This document shows positions 8,570-17,859 of a stretch of DNA of 64,000 bases, in pieces. Position numbers and translations under genes: made by a program. This DNA comes from Phycisphaerales bacterium (lineage in GTDB: Bacteria; Planctomycetota; Phycisphaerae; Tepidisphaerales; Tepidisphaeraceae): assembly GCA_020847375.1 (NCBI GenBank), contig JADLCB010000029.1:119207-183206 (forward strand), written 5' to 3'. The notes beneath the pieces were generated by a model. That model ran no database searches and was not told the origin of the DNA. It was given only the letters and a program-made list of their open reading frames with translations. How positions within the stretch are numbered: the first letter of the stretch is position 1; the number at the start of each line of letters is the position of its first letter.

Positions 8570-9853
8570 CTACTGCGCCAAAACAGGAAGTTCCCGCGCA
8601 ACTGGTTGGCGACGGTTCGTCCATCGATTGATCGTCGGTATTGCCATTCCCGCCACCAGCACTGCCAGCGGCGCTGCGAACAAAACGGAGACATAAAGTT
8701 GGCAGAATCCGGCAATGACGCCAACCAACAGACCATATAGCAAGCATCCCCGTCCAGTGTAGGGCTGCAATGTCGGAGCTGGTGCTATGAAAAATGCGGT
8801 AAATATCAGCGAACCAGCCAGTATCTGATAGTTAACGAATGTCAGCGCCACCGCCCAGCCAACCCCCGGCTGCAATGCACACAACCAATAACGCATCACT
8901 CCCTGATCCGTAATCATCACCGGAATCGGTGCCAGCAGCATGACAACATAGGCAGCCAGAATCATGAACAGCGGAATCCGCCAGTCAATCAATCCACGAT
9001 AAATCAGGAATAATCCGCCAATGATCACTGCCAGCACGCTGGCGCTGCCAATCGGCGCGGGTTGACCACCGATAACGAAATCCTCCATCGGCGGCATGCG
9101 ATCGCGCAAGAAGCTGCTGATATTCTGCCACCCCCCTTCCTTGTCCAAACCGAGCGTATAAAAAATCAACTGCTGCGAAGCGGGTTCACGCCAGAATGCC
9201 GCCGAATGGGCTGGCGGTAACTGCCACCACGGTTGCTGATTTTCTGCCGTAGGCTGATGACGATCGGGGTTGGCGACATGAGTCACATCACCGCGAAACA
9301 GCTCGGCACGATTCAACACATAGTGCGGCGTCAAATCCCGGGGAAAACAGATGCACAAAAAAAGAAAGGCTGGCAGCAACGGGTGAACTCGACCCGATCC
9401 AGCCCCATCCAGCAACCAGCAGAAAATCGCCAGAATCAACCCGGCACTGGGCAGAATCAGCCAAAGTGGCTGTCCCCCGATCTCTGACGGCAGGCTGCTG
9501 GCCAGATGTGCTGGTAAAAGCATTGCCAGGAGCATACCCAACCACAAAAGATGGCTAGGTCGCAGACGATCACCCCGCCAGCCAATGCGCCTCCATATCC
9601 AGCCACCGCCACCAGCACCCGCCAGTAACGCGATAATCACAACCACTGCCCGCCAGCCAAATAACCCAATCCCTGCCACTGCCGGAAAAGCCGCAGCAAA
9701 CCAATGTTCTGCGTAAAACTGCCCAGCACTCCTGCCGCCAAACAACCGCGCCGCGCGGTCTGCTGAACCCGCCCAATCAGTCCGGCCCGATCTGATGGGC
9801 TGACCAGCCGGTCGGTCAATACTAGGCATGCTGGCAGGCGTAGTTTCAGTCAT
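8570..9853 (-). CDS. RnfD/NqrB-family integral membrane protein, orphan
   Basis: About 427 residues with at least eight hydrophobic segments. The stretch around PIGSASVLAVIIGGLFLIYRGLIDWRIPL (about residues 260-290) matches the conserved region of RnfD/NqrB, the membrane subunits of ion-pumping ferredoxin/NADH oxidoreductases. The motif around the flavin-attaching Thr of the family (SGAT-type) is not seen where expected, and no other rnf/nqr gene is in the window. It may be a stand-alone relative with another role. Start set at MTETTP (9853), since the 22 residues before it look untranslated; neither start has a strong ribosome site. Residues 165-230 contain an extra soluble loop. Confidence 0.6.
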   Translation of the reverse strand: MTETTPASMPSIDRPAGQPIRSGRTDWAGSADRAARLFGGRSAGQFYAEHWFAAAFPAVAGIGLFGWRAVVVIIALLAGAGGGGWIWRRIGWRGDRLRPSHLLWLGMLLAMLLPAHLASSLPSEIGGQPLWLILPSAGLILAIFCWLLDGAGSGRVHPLLPAFLFLCICFPRDLTPHYVLNRAELFRGDVTHVANPDRHQPTAENQQPWWQLPPAHSAAFWREPASQQLIFYTLGLDKEGGWQNISSFLRDRMPPMEDFVIGGQPAPIGSASVLAVIIGGLFLIYRGLIDWRIPLFMILAAYVVMLLAPIPVMITDQGVMRYWLCALQPGVGWAVALTFVNYQILAGSLIFTAFFIAPAPTLQPYTGRGCLLYGLLVGVIAGFCQLYVSVLFAAPLAVLVAGMAIPTINRWTNRRQPVARELPVLAQ

Positions 9854-9988
9854 AAAAATACCCGCACATGGCTGACAGGAATCAAGATCACCCCCCGGCG
9901 GCAAAATCACTGTAATCACAAAAAATCGGAGCAGCTATCGGGGCAGCACCGGCGCGCCACTCAACATTTCAAATCTGGCGACAGACGC

Positions 9989-10015
9989 TATAATACCCGT
10001 TCCTGAGGGCAGGAA
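9989..10015 (+). promoter_or_regulatory. Probable promoter and 5' hairpin of lpxC-fabZ
   Basis: Consensus -10 TATAAT at 9989-9994, without a good -35 hexamer (TTTCAA 16 bases upstream is the best). Six bases later TTCCTG-AGGG-CAGGAA (10000-10015) forms a perfect 6-bp stem with a tetraloop, which would sit at the very 5' end of the transcript. The gene starts at 10038. Confidence 0.45.
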
Positions 10016-10037
10016 CACAGGATTCATTAGATCAGTC

Positions 10038-11354
10038 GTGAATTTGCGCCAAAAGACAATCTCGCGTCAGGTATCACTGGATGGCCCGGGACTCTTCTCT
10101 GGTGATCCGGCAAAACTGACGCTGGAACCGGCCGATGTGAATCAGGGCATTACCTTTATCCGTGAACAAGATGGCAAGGTTGCGCAGATTCCCGCCCATA
10201 TCAGCAACATTCAGCTCCGCACGCAACGCAACACCTGCCTTAAAAACGGCACTTTGCAGGTCAAAACCATCGAACACTGCATGGCAGCACTCAGTGGCAT
10301 GGGCATTGACAATGCTAAAATCCGTCTCAGCGGTGGTGAAACCGGCGAAGTTCCCGGTGGTGACGGCAGCAGCCAGCCTTTCGTTCAGGCGATTCAGGAG
10401 GCGGGTATTGTTGAGCAGGATGCTGATATTCAACCTCTGATTATCCGCAAGCCGATTCAGGTCACGCACGATGACGCCACGCTAGCTGCCCTGCCTGGTC
10501 CCAGCGACAAGCTGGAAATTATCTACGAATTTGAAAACCCCATTCTTGGTCGTCAGATTGCATCATTTCATCTTGGTGATGATGATTTTGCCTCGCAACT
10601 GGCACCGGCTCGGACATTCGTCTTTGAGCACGAAGCCCAGGATTTGCGTGCCCGCGGGCTGGGCAAACACCTGACACCCAAAGAACTGCTGGTCATCAGC
10701 CCCAAAGGGCCGATTGACAACAATTTTCGCTTTGCTGATGAATGTGCCCGGCACAAGTTGCTGGATCTGATCGGCGATTTATACCTGATCGGTCGGCCAC
10801 TACGCGGAAGGATTGTCGCCCGGCGCAGCGGTCACGCCCTGAATCACCTGCTGGCGCGCCGCCTGCTGGAGGAGGAGGAAAAACAGGCGCGCGTCTCGCT
10901 GATTGATCGTGAGGCTGCTTTGGATATCCGTCGAATTCAGCGCATCTTACCGCATCGTTACCCGATGCTTCTGGTGGATCGCGTTCTGGAAATTGACGGC
11001 GACCAGAAAGCGGTCGGAATCAAAAATGTCACCTTTAATGACATTTTTTTCCAAGGACATTACCCCGGTACGCCGATCATGCCCGGCGTGCTGATTGTCG
11101 AGGCCATGGCCCAGCTCGGTGGCATTTTACTCAGTCAAAAACTCGAACATACCGGCAAACTGGCCGTGCTGTTGAGTATGGATAAGGTTAAAATGAGGCA
11201 GCCGGTCGTGCCCGGTGATCAGCTCCTGCTGGAAGCCATTGCCGTCCGGGTTAAAAGCCGGACAGGGCATGTTCGCTGTAAAGCGTTTGTACAAGATAAG
11301 TTGGCTGCCGAAGCGGATATTAAGTTTATGTTGGTGGATGCTGAACCGGTATAA
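10038..11354 (+). CDS. lpxC/fabZ: Bifunctional LpxC deacetylase / FabZ dehydratase
   Basis: 438 residues joining two enzymes. Residues 1 to about 285 are LpxC, the zinc deacetylase that commits UDP-acyl-GlcNAc to lipid A: TIEHCMAALSGMGIDNA holds the first zinc His and catalytic Glu, ADECARHKLLDLIGDLYLIG the second His and Asp, and SGHALNH the third His. Residues about 300-438 are FabZ, the 3-hydroxyacyl-ACP dehydratase: HRYPMLLVDRV and FFQGHYPGTPIMPGVLIVEA with catalytic His and Glu. The fusion is known in Bacteroidetes and some PVC bacteria. The GTG start has no clear ribosome site. lpxA follows by 75 bases, so lipid A synthesis is co-transcribed. Confidence 0.95.
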   Translation: MNLRQKTISRQVSLDGPGLFSGDPAKLTLEPADVNQGITFIREQDGKVAQIPAHISNIQLRTQRNTCLKNGTLQVKTIEHCMAALSGMGIDNAKIRLSGGETGEVPGGDGSSQPFVQAIQEAGIVEQDADIQPLIIRKPIQVTHDDATLAALPGPSDKLEIIYEFENPILGRQIASFHLGDDDFASQLAPARTFVFEHEAQDLRARGLGKHLTPKELLVISPKGPIDNNFRFADECARHKLLDLIGDLYLIGRPLRGRIVARRSGHALNHLLARRLLEEEEKQARVSLIDREAALDIRRIQRILPHRYPMLLVDRVLEIDGDQKAVGIKNVTFNDIFFQGHYPGTPIMPGVLIVEAMAQLGGILLSQKLEHTGKLAVLLSMDKVKMRQPVVPGDQLLLEAIAVRVKSRTGHVRCKAFVQDKLAAEADIKFMLVDAEPV

Positions 11355-11429
11355 CATGCTTTTTTAGGATACGAGGCATCTGTAGATCCAGAAGGAATTG
11401 TTCACTGATCGCCCAGTAAGACAAAACGA

Positions 11430-12266
11430 ATGCCTAAGATTTCTCCCCTAGCCGCCGTTGATCCCGCTGCTCGCATTGCTGACGATGCTGAGATCGGTCC
11501 ATTTTGTGTTGTTGGACCGCACGTCACCATCGGCAGCGGTACGAAATTGTATAATAATGTCACCGTCGCCGGGAACACCGTTCTGGGCAGTGGAAATCTG
11601 ATCTTTCCTAACGCCGTCCTTGGGACCGCGCCGCAGGATAAGAAATATCGTGGCGAGCAAACCCGTCTGGAAATCGGCAACAACAACCAGATCCGCGAAG
11701 CGGTGACAATTCATGTCGGCACCTCCAAAGGCGGCGGCATCACCCGTGTTGGCGACGACAACCTGCTGATGGTTAACTGCCATCTCGGCCACGATGTCCA
11801 GCTCGCCAGCAACTGCATTCTGGCCAACAATGTCATGATCGCCGGTCATGTCCATATCGGCAATTTTGTCGCGATGATGGGCGGCGTCGGCGTCCATCAT
11901 TTTGTCAGCATTGGCGACTACGCCTACATCGGCGGTTATGCCCGCATCCATCACGATGTCCCGCCGTTCGTCAAAATAGACGGCGCCGACCAGGTGCGCG
12001 GATTGAACAGTATCGGCCTGAAGCGCGCCGGTGTCAGTGATGAGGCGATCGCCCTGCTGGAGGAGATCGTTCGCAAACTATTCTACAGCCGTTCCAAACC
12101 CTTCAGCGCCGCTTTGGACGAGTTCGCCAAACGCTTTTGTGACCAGGATCATGCGGACGCTCACAACAACGGCGCTGCCAGCTACGCGCGCCAGATCGTC
12201 ACGTTCCTACGCCGCCGCGATCAAGGTCAGCACGGTCGCTACCTTGAATCTCAGCGCGGCAGATAG
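11430..12266 (+). CDS. lpxA: UDP-N-acetylglucosamine O-acyltransferase
   Basis: 278 residues, slightly longer than E. coli LpxA. First step of lipid A synthesis: transfers a 3-hydroxyacyl chain from ACP to UDP-GlcNAc. The N-terminal two thirds are hexapeptide repeats forming a left-handed beta helix; the catalytic His is in the stretch IAGHVHIGNFVAMMGG (about residue 130), and GDYAYIGGYARIHHDVPPF follows. The C-terminal helical domain begins near residue 195. It lies directly after lpxC-fabZ, matching its pathway position. Confidence 0.94.
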   Translation: MPKISPLAAVDPAARIADDAEIGPFCVVGPHVTIGSGTKLYNNVTVAGNTVLGSGNLIFPNAVLGTAPQDKKYRGEQTRLEIGNNNQIREAVTIHVGTSKGGGITRVGDDNLLMVNCHLGHDVQLASNCILANNVMIAGHVHIGNFVAMMGGVGVHHFVSIGDYAYIGGYARIHHDVPPFVKIDGADQVRGLNSIGLKRAGVSDEAIALLEEIVRKLFYSRSKPFSAALDEFAKRFCDQDHADAHNNGAASYARQIVTFLRRRDQGQHGRYLESQRGR

Positions 12267-12435
12267 CCGCTCGATCATCACCGGTTCCAATCACGATCAG
12301 ACAACGCTGTGCCCAACAGCACTGACGCTACGATCTGCAACAGCACCCTGTGCTTCCGATCGGCCCCTGCGCACACGTCCGATAACACTCGTCTGACAAG
12401 TAAATGCGCGTCCCCGGCCGATAAAACTCCATATC

Positions 12436-13902
12436 GTGGCTAAACGTACCCCTTTTTCTTTTCTGCTTTTCGGTTCGACCCGCCAACGCTTATGGTTGGG
12501 CGGTCTATGCCTGCTACTGTTTATTTGTACCATTATTGCCGGCAATCGGCTGGCTGCGCCTGATCGGGCTATTTCCACCGATTTAGTCGGCCGGGACTTC
12601 ATCGCCTTCTACACTGCCGGCACCTTTGCCCGCCAGGGCCAGTTCGATGCCCTGTACGACCTGGGCGCGATTCGTGCGTTTCAAAATACGCTCGCGGCGC
12701 AACATGGTTTGAAGCTGGAAGGCGCTATCGGCCCGTGGTGGAATCCACCTTTTTACGCATGGGTTTTTGCTCCCTTGTCTCGCTTAAGTTACCCCAGCGC
12801 CCTGGCGATCTGGATCGGGTTCAACGCCCTTTGCGCCGCGGCTGCTATATCACTTTTAATGTGGACGCTGGTCGCCGGCGTCATGCGTACCTGGCGGCTT
12901 GGCGGTGACAGCGATGATGCATTCAACCCAGCCCCCATCCCCCGACCTGACACCAGTTGGCGCGTCTGGGGGCTGGTGCCTCTGCTGTTTGTGGTTTCCA
13001 TGCCCTTCATTCAGGTCATCATCCACGGTCAGAACGGAGGCATGTCCTTACTGCTTTTAACATTGATCGTACTGGCGTGGCGGGCGGATCAATCCCTGCT
13101 AGCCGGCCTGTTGTGCGGTCTGCTGTTCTATAAACCACAACTGGCAGCCGTAGTGGCTGGTGTGCTGGTTTTGTCGATGGGTATTCGGGCTGGCCTGGGA
13201 CTTTTGTGCTCTGGTATCGGACTGATCGTGCTTACAATCTCCACCATGCCCGCCAGTTTGGGCGATTTTTTCACGATCATGCCAGCCAATCTCCAGCAGG
13301 CGCAGCAAACACTGCCCTATCTGTGGCAGCGGCACGTTACCCTGCTTGCTTTCTGGCGTCTGCTCATTCAGGGTCAGATCGTTGGCCCGACCGCCAGTCT
13401 TGCGACTCTGCTGGCTTTGCAGGGGGCACTGGTCATCGGTGGCGGCTTGGTTGTGGTCGCATTGCATTCGCGTAAGCGCGTCAATCGATTGGAAAACACC
13501 AGCCGATTGATTCAGAGATTGTTGCGGCAGATGCAACTGGATCGTCTGATCAGCGCCACCATCCTCTGCATGCCCCTCATCATGCCGTTCTATTTCGACT
13601 ATGATCTGGTGCTGCTGGTTATACCAGCGGTACTGGTCGCCCGGCAGGGTTTGATCGATTCAGCCTGTTTCAGCCACCGCAGCGGCGCAAGGAAGTTCAA
13701 TCTGTGGCTCTGGACAGCCTTATTCCTCTGCCTGATGATTAACGCACCATTGGGCGAAGTGCTGCATCTGAATCTGGCCGTGCCGCTGATGGCACTCATG
13801 GCGATGATCAGCCTGTGGCGCGCCTGGCCACCGGTCAGTCTGCAACAAACGGCGGTGCCAGCAATTCAAGTCACCCCCGTCGTCGCCCGACGGGCAGCGT
13901 AG
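12436..13902 (+). CDS. GT87 (DUF2029)-family polyprenol-dependent glycosyltransferase
   Basis: 488 residues, multi-spanning with about ten hydrophobic segments. The region STDLVGRDFIAFYTAG (about residues 47-62) has the acidic GRDF motif, and GPWWNPPFYAWVFAPLS and GLLFYKPQLAAVV are typical of the GT87/DUF2029 family (GT-C fold mannosyl- or arabinosyl-transferases using lipid-linked donors at the membrane). Acceptor unknown. The start is a GTG. It is followed closely by a short membrane protein and a flippase, suggesting surface glycan assembly. Confidence 0.75.
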   Translation: MAKRTPFSFLLFGSTRQRLWLGGLCLLLFICTIIAGNRLAAPDRAISTDLVGRDFIAFYTAGTFARQGQFDALYDLGAIRAFQNTLAAQHGLKLEGAIGPWWNPPFYAWVFAPLSRLSYPSALAIWIGFNALCAAAAISLLMWTLVAGVMRTWRLGGDSDDAFNPAPIPRPDTSWRVWGLVPLLFVVSMPFIQVIIHGQNGGMSLLLLTLIVLAWRADQSLLAGLLCGLLFYKPQLAAVVAGVLVLSMGIRAGLGLLCSGIGLIVLTISTMPASLGDFFTIMPANLQQAQQTLPYLWQRHVTLLAFWRLLIQGQIVGPTASLATLLALQGALVIGGGLVVVALHSRKRVNRLENTSRLIQRLLRQMQLDRLISATILCMPLIMPFYFDYDLVLLVIPAVLVARQGLIDSACFSHRSGARKFNLWLWTALFLCLMINAPLGEVLHLNLAVPLMALMAMISLWRAWPPVSLQQTAVPAIQVTPVVARRAA

Positions 13903-13940
13903 ATGCTGGCAACTGCGCCAGTTCACAACAAGGAGCTGAA

Positions 13941-14123
13941 ATGAAGCTGAATTTCTGGCAATGGATCGGCGTGATCTGCCTCGTGATTGGTGCGATTATT
14001 TATCTCCGGTCGGAGAATAAAAAAAACCAGCCGGCAGATCGTAGTAATTCGTCAGCGCCCAATCAGCTTATACCTTCGCCTTCGCCGCCGACGACAACAC
14101 CGGCCAATGCGCCAACCCCCTGA
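13941..14123 (+). CDS. Small single-pass membrane protein (60 residues)
   Basis: ATG at 13941 is preceded by AGGAG (13931-13935). The product has one N-terminal membrane segment (WQWIGVICLVIGAIIYL, residues 6-22), a basic stop-transfer patch, and a Ser/Pro/Thr-rich tail. It lies between the GT87 gene and the flippase with short gaps, so is likely co-transcribed with them. No family recognised. Confidence 0.6.
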   Translation: MKLNFWQWIGVICLVIGAIIYLRSENKKNQPADRSNSSAPNQLIPSPSPPTTTPANAPTP

Positions 14124-14168
14124 GTGGCGTAGTCTCCCCTCGCTGTTCCCTTTGCTTATTGGTCTGCA

Positions 14169-15545
14169 GTGCCCATGCCGCCTGCCTCCAGCCGCCCATC
14201 TGTTTCAACCACGATGTCGCTCGACATCGCCAGCGCCTATCTGCTCACGGGAACTCGCGTCGCAGCCTGGATCATAGTCTCAGCCATTGTGTTTCGTGCC
14301 ATGGGCGAGGAATCCTTCGGAATTTTTGCGCTGGGTCGATCGACCGTCGGCCTGCTGGCCTACTCCGCCCTGGGACTCGGCCCAGCCATGATGCGCCGCC
14401 TGGCCGAAGCCATCTCCGCCCGCCGCCACGCCAGTAACACGGTCAGCCACGGCGGGGTGATTGATTATGAACTGACCAGCCCAACCGCGCTGGATATCAT
14501 TCACGCTTCAGGCGCACTGTTGGCGCTGATTCTGGGATTCATCGGTACTGCGCTGGCCATTGCCTACAGCCTGAACTACAACCTGCTGCACGTCATCCCC
14601 TCCCCTTTTGTGCATCAGACCAAATGGTTTATTCTGAGCATGGGGCTGGGCGTGGTGTTGCGCGTGATGAGTGATGTCAGCGGCGCTGTACTGCAGACCA
14701 ACGGTCGCATCGCCCTGGATAATCTGCTGCAAACGGCTGCTGAAGCATTCTGGACAATCATCTGCCTGATCTGGATTCTTGGCCGCGGCGGTGATTTGTC
14801 CACCGTCGGTTATTGCTTCCTCCTCTCCAGTCTTGCGTTGCTGCTCATTCGTGTACAGCAGACTCATCGCATCGCCCCCTGGCCACAGATTTCCCACGCC
14901 GACAGCGGCGAAATGTTTCACCTGCTGGCGTTCGGTGTGATGGTCATGTTCAGCCAGTCCGCCGAATTCCTCTACGCGCCGGTCGATTACATCATCATCA
15001 ATCGCCTTATTGCCCCCGATATTGTCGCACATTACGCTCCAGCGCTTCAGATCGACGGTGCGCTGCTCCTGCTGGTGACTGCCGTTGGCGCGGTGCTGTT
15101 GCCCAAGGCTGCCCTGGCTCATACTTCCGGCAACCTTGCCCTGGTTCGCAAGTATTACATTCGTGGGACGTTGATTACCGCAGGCCTGCTCCTGGCTGCG
15201 GCGCTGACCACCATCGCACTGGCAAAATGGATATTTATCGCCTGGCTGGGCGATGAAATGACTTCGACGCGCATCATTCTTCCCGCCGTACTGCTGCATA
15301 CAACCATGGGCGGTTCCAGCGCAGTTGGCCGGTCAATCCTGTTGGGCATGGGTAAGGTCAACCCATTCACCACCGCCGTTTTAATCGCCGGTGTGATGAA
15401 CATGGTGCTGGCCATTATTTTTGTCCACTATTTTGGCTGGGGATTGTGGGGGATCGTGATCGCCACCAACATCGTTGTATTCTGCCGCACCATCCTCTGG
15501 CAACCGTGGTACGTTCTGCGCCAACTAAGAGTCATCACCAATTAA
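14169..15545 (+). CDS. Polysaccharide flippase (MATE/MOP superfamily, Wzx-like)
   Basis: About 458 residues with twelve or so membrane segments. The start of the first helix (SLDIASAYLLTGTRVAAWIIVSA) and the middle motif EFLYAPVDYIIINRLI resemble polysaccharide biosynthesis flippases that move lipid-linked sugars across the inner membrane. The start is uncertain among GTG 14169, ATG 14175 and ATG 14214; none has a good ribosome site. The GT87 and short membrane protein genes precede it on the same strand, and a terminator-like hairpin follows. Confidence 0.8.
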   Translation: MPMPPASSRPSVSTTMSLDIASAYLLTGTRVAAWIIVSAIVFRAMGEESFGIFALGRSTVGLLAYSALGLGPAMMRRLAEAISARRHASNTVSHGGVIDYELTSPTALDIIHASGALLALILGFIGTALAIAYSLNYNLLHVIPSPFVHQTKWFILSMGLGVVLRVMSDVSGAVLQTNGRIALDNLLQTAAEAFWTIICLIWILGRGGDLSTVGYCFLLSSLALLLIRVQQTHRIAPWPQISHADSGEMFHLLAFGVMVMFSQSAEFLYAPVDYIIINRLIAPDIVAHYAPALQIDGALLLLVTAVGAVLLPKAALAHTSGNLALVRKYYIRGTLITAGLLLAAALTTIALAKWIFIAWLGDEMTSTRIILPAVLLHTTMGGSSAVGRSILLGMGKVNPFTTAVLIAGVMNMVLAIIFVHYFGWGLWGIVIATNIVVFCRTILWQPWYVLRQLRVITN

Positions 15546-15575
15546 AAACCACAGCCAGATCATCCGGCTGCGGTT
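15543..15575 (-). terminator. Terminator downstream of the Gfo/Idh/MocA gene
   Basis: On the minus strand AACCGCAGCC pairs with GGCTGTGGTT (one G-U pair), loop 9 bases, followed by TTTTT. It lies between the convergent flippase and oxidoreductase genes and fits leftward transcription best; on the plus strand the stem is similar but the T-run is poor. Confidence 0.6.
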
Positions 15576-15621
15576 CTTGATCGTAAACGACCGCTGCCCT
15601 GCGCAGCCGCCATCCGACTGA

Positions 15622-16749
15622 CTAATCCAATTGACCAAACGGCAGGTTCGGATTCATCGCTGCCGGTCGTTCATAGTGAACACTCGGCACAATCGCGCGG
15701 CTGGTGCGCGACGAATCCAGGAAGCCCTGCATCAATTCCAGCACCGCCAAAGCTTGCTGACCATTGGCGCGGAAATTTCGACCCGTGCGAATCGCAACCG
15801 CCATATCAGCCGCTCCGACACTTCGGCCATAACCTTTGACAAATGTCAAAGGCATGTCGCGCCACTCGGTTTCGTCCCACCCGCGCACCGAAATTACACC
15901 TTCAAACCCATTGGGATCCGGCACGCGCATCGTCCCCTTCGTACCGTAAATTTCAATGGGCTGAGTACCGCCCAACTGGGAATGCGCCATGGCGAAACTC
16001 TGGATGATCGTGCAGATGCAGCCATTGGCAAATTCCAGCGTTCCGGTCACATGGTCCGGTGTCTGCACGGGTATGACCTTGCCATATTTGTGCATCGGTT
16101 TGCCTTGCGCATCCTTATGAAGAATCGTGCGCTCAGCGCGCGATATCCGCGCCATGCCCATCAACCGTTTGACCGGCCCGAAAAGATTTAACAGCGCCGT
16201 AAGATAGTATGGCCCCATGTCAAACATCGGCCCACCACCAACCTCGTAATAGAACTCGGGATTGGCATGCCAGTGCTCGTGCCCCTTGCCGCACATGAAC
16301 GCGGTCGCCGCCACCGGTTCACCAATTATTTTTTCGTCAATCAACTGCCGGGCCGTCTGAATTCCCGCCCCCATGAATGTATCCGGGGCGCAACCAACCA
16401 GCAGACCTTTTTGTCTGCCAAATTCGACCACCCGCTGGCCTTCGGCAAAGTCAATCCCCAACGGTTTTTCAGCATAGGTATGTTTGCCCGCCTCCAGGCT
16501 GCGCATGGCAATGGGCAGATGTGCCTTGGGCACGGTCAGATTCAACACCAGCTCGATGGATGGATCAGCCAGCAGCTCATCAACCGTCATGACGCGCGGT
16601 ATGTTAAATTCCTTCGCTTTCCTGTGGGCATTCTCCATCACCACATCGGCTACCGCAGCCACTTCCACCACGGGAAAATTTGACGCCATGCCCAGATAGG
16701 CTCCGCTGATGGCACCGCAACCAATAACGCCCATGCGAACTTTTTCCAC
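15622..16749 (-). CDS. Gfo/Idh/MocA-family oxidoreductase
   Basis: 375 residues. An N-terminal Rossmann fold (MGVIGCGAISGAYLGMASNF) binds NAD(P), with the conserved EKPLGIDFAEG motif near residue 95, whose Lys is catalytic in the family; the C-terminal alpha/beta substrate domain contains GGGPMFDMGPYYL. Such enzymes oxidise or reduce sugars, inositols or sugar nucleotides. Substrate not deducible. Start set at GTG 16749, with AGGAAGGA 6-7 bases upstream, rather than the TTG at 16770. Confidence 0.88.
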   Translation of the reverse strand: MEKVRMGVIGCGAISGAYLGMASNFPVVEVAAVADVVMENAHRKAKEFNIPRVMTVDELLADPSIELVLNLTVPKAHLPIAMRSLEAGKHTYAEKPLGIDFAEGQRVVEFGRQKGLLVGCAPDTFMGAGIQTARQLIDEKIIGEPVAATAFMCGKGHEHWHANPEFYYEVGGGPMFDMGPYYLTALLNLFGPVKRLMGMARISRAERTILHKDAQGKPMHKYGKVIPVQTPDHVTGTLEFANGCICTIIQSFAMAHSQLGGTQPIEIYGTKGTMRVPDPNGFEGVISVRGWDETEWRDMPLTFVKGYGRSVGAADMAVAIRTGRNFRANGQQALAVLELMQGFLDSSRTSRAIVPSVHYERPAAMNPNLPFGQLD

Positions 16750-16996
16750 GACTGCATCCTTCCTTTTCAATTCTGCGCTCCCTTCCGCTTGACCCTGGCA
16801 AAATACAAATTTGTCGTCGCAAGCTGACGAAACACAGTTTTTATTTCAGCGCACAATTTATATCGTCTCAACTCAATCCGGGCAGTGCAACTATTCCGCC
16901 AGATTGCTTTCCCGCACCGTCAATTCAGCGCCCTGTCAGCATACCAACCAACCGCTTCTCAACAATTCGTTGCCGTTCAACCTGATGTAAATAGCA

Positions 16997-17602
16997 TTAA
17001 CCCAGAGACATTTCTGCTCCACAGGCACATCGGAAAGGTTTTAATTGATGCGGGCGAACCCGGCTGGGTTTGACAACCTGCAGCACACACCCGCACCGGG
17101 CGCACACGGCGCGATCACCAGCCTGCATTTCACGCGCGCCCGGCTGCTCGGATTCGCTCTGATTCGCTGGCTCGGCATCGACTTCCGTCACGTCCGCCCG
17201 ACGGTCCATCGCCAGATTTGCCAGCCGATCGGCCAGCGTATTGCGATGGCGGCGATTGTGTCCAATGCTCGCCTGAGTGAAACTGTGAAATAATTCCTGT
17301 GCCTGGTCGTACAGCGGTTTGAGGTCAGGACTTTTTACGCGGTACTGGCCAGTCATCTGACGCACAATCAGCTCGCTATCGCCGTGAATCAGGATGCGCT
17401 TGGCCCCCAGTGTTTTGGCTTGCTCCATCGCTGCAATCAGCGCGCGATACTCAGCAACATTGTTCGTCGCCTGGCCAATGAATCGCCCCAGGGTAATCAG
17501 CGGTGTCTGATCTTCCGCCCGCACCACCACCCCCACCGCAGCCGGCCCGGGATTCCCGCGCGAACCTCCGTCAAATTCCAGCGTCAACACCTGGTCCTTC
17601 AT
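16997..17602 (-). CDS. RNase HI-like protein with C-terminal zinc ribbon
   Basis: 201 residues. The first 130 are a type I RNase H domain: [42 protein letters not shown] and [11 protein letters not shown] supply the four acidic residues that bind two metals; they match the stand-alone Rv2228c/rnhA-like group. An acidic linker and a zinc ribbon of about 45 residues follow (CARCGC then [10 protein letters not shown] at the extreme C-terminus), unusual for RNase H. It removes RNA from RNA/DNA hybrids if active. The ATG at 17602 is preceded by GAGGAAG and lies inside the 3' end of the yacG-like gene (32-base overlap), so translation is probably coupled. Confidence 0.85.
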   Translation of the reverse strand: MKDQVLTLEFDGGSRGNPGPAAVGVVVRAEDQTPLITLGRFIGQATNNVAEYRALIAAMEQAKTLGAKRILIHGDSELIVRQMTGQYRVKSPDLKPLYDQAQELFHSFTQASIGHNRRHRNTLADRLANLAMDRRADVTEVDAEPANQSESEQPGAREMQAGDRAVCARCGCVLQVVKPSRVRPHQLKPFRCACGAEMSLG

Positions 17603-17768
17603 ATGATTCTTCCTCATCTTCAGGTACTACAGGTATCTGATACTTTCCATCCAGCCAATGGCCCAGATCGATCAACTGACAACGCTGGCTGCAGAAAGGA
17701 AACCACTTTTCGCGTGTTTGATCCGGCGAAACGTCTGCGATCTCTTTTTTGCACGTTGGGCAGCGCAT
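17571..17768 (-). CDS. yacG: YacG-like zinc protein (DNA gyrase inhibitor family)
   Basis: 65 residues from the ATG at 17768 (a GTG at 17792 would add eight). Two zinc knuckles: [10 protein letters not shown] and [19 protein letters not shown], the classic YacG signature with its aromatic LGxW segment. E. coli YacG binds GyrB and inhibits gyrase. An acidic tail (VPEDEEE) follows. Lies between fmdB-type and RNase H-type genes on the same strand. Confidence 0.88.
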   Translation of the reverse strand: MRCPTCKKEIADVSPDQTREKWFPFCSQRCQLIDLGHWLDGKYQIPVVPEDEEESYEGPGVDAGI

Positions 17769-17859
17769 GTTTCTACTCACAACACTCACCAACCATTACC
17801 GCAGCAATCCTTTATTTGCTGCCTACCCTCTCCATCTACGCACACACGGCACAAGATAT

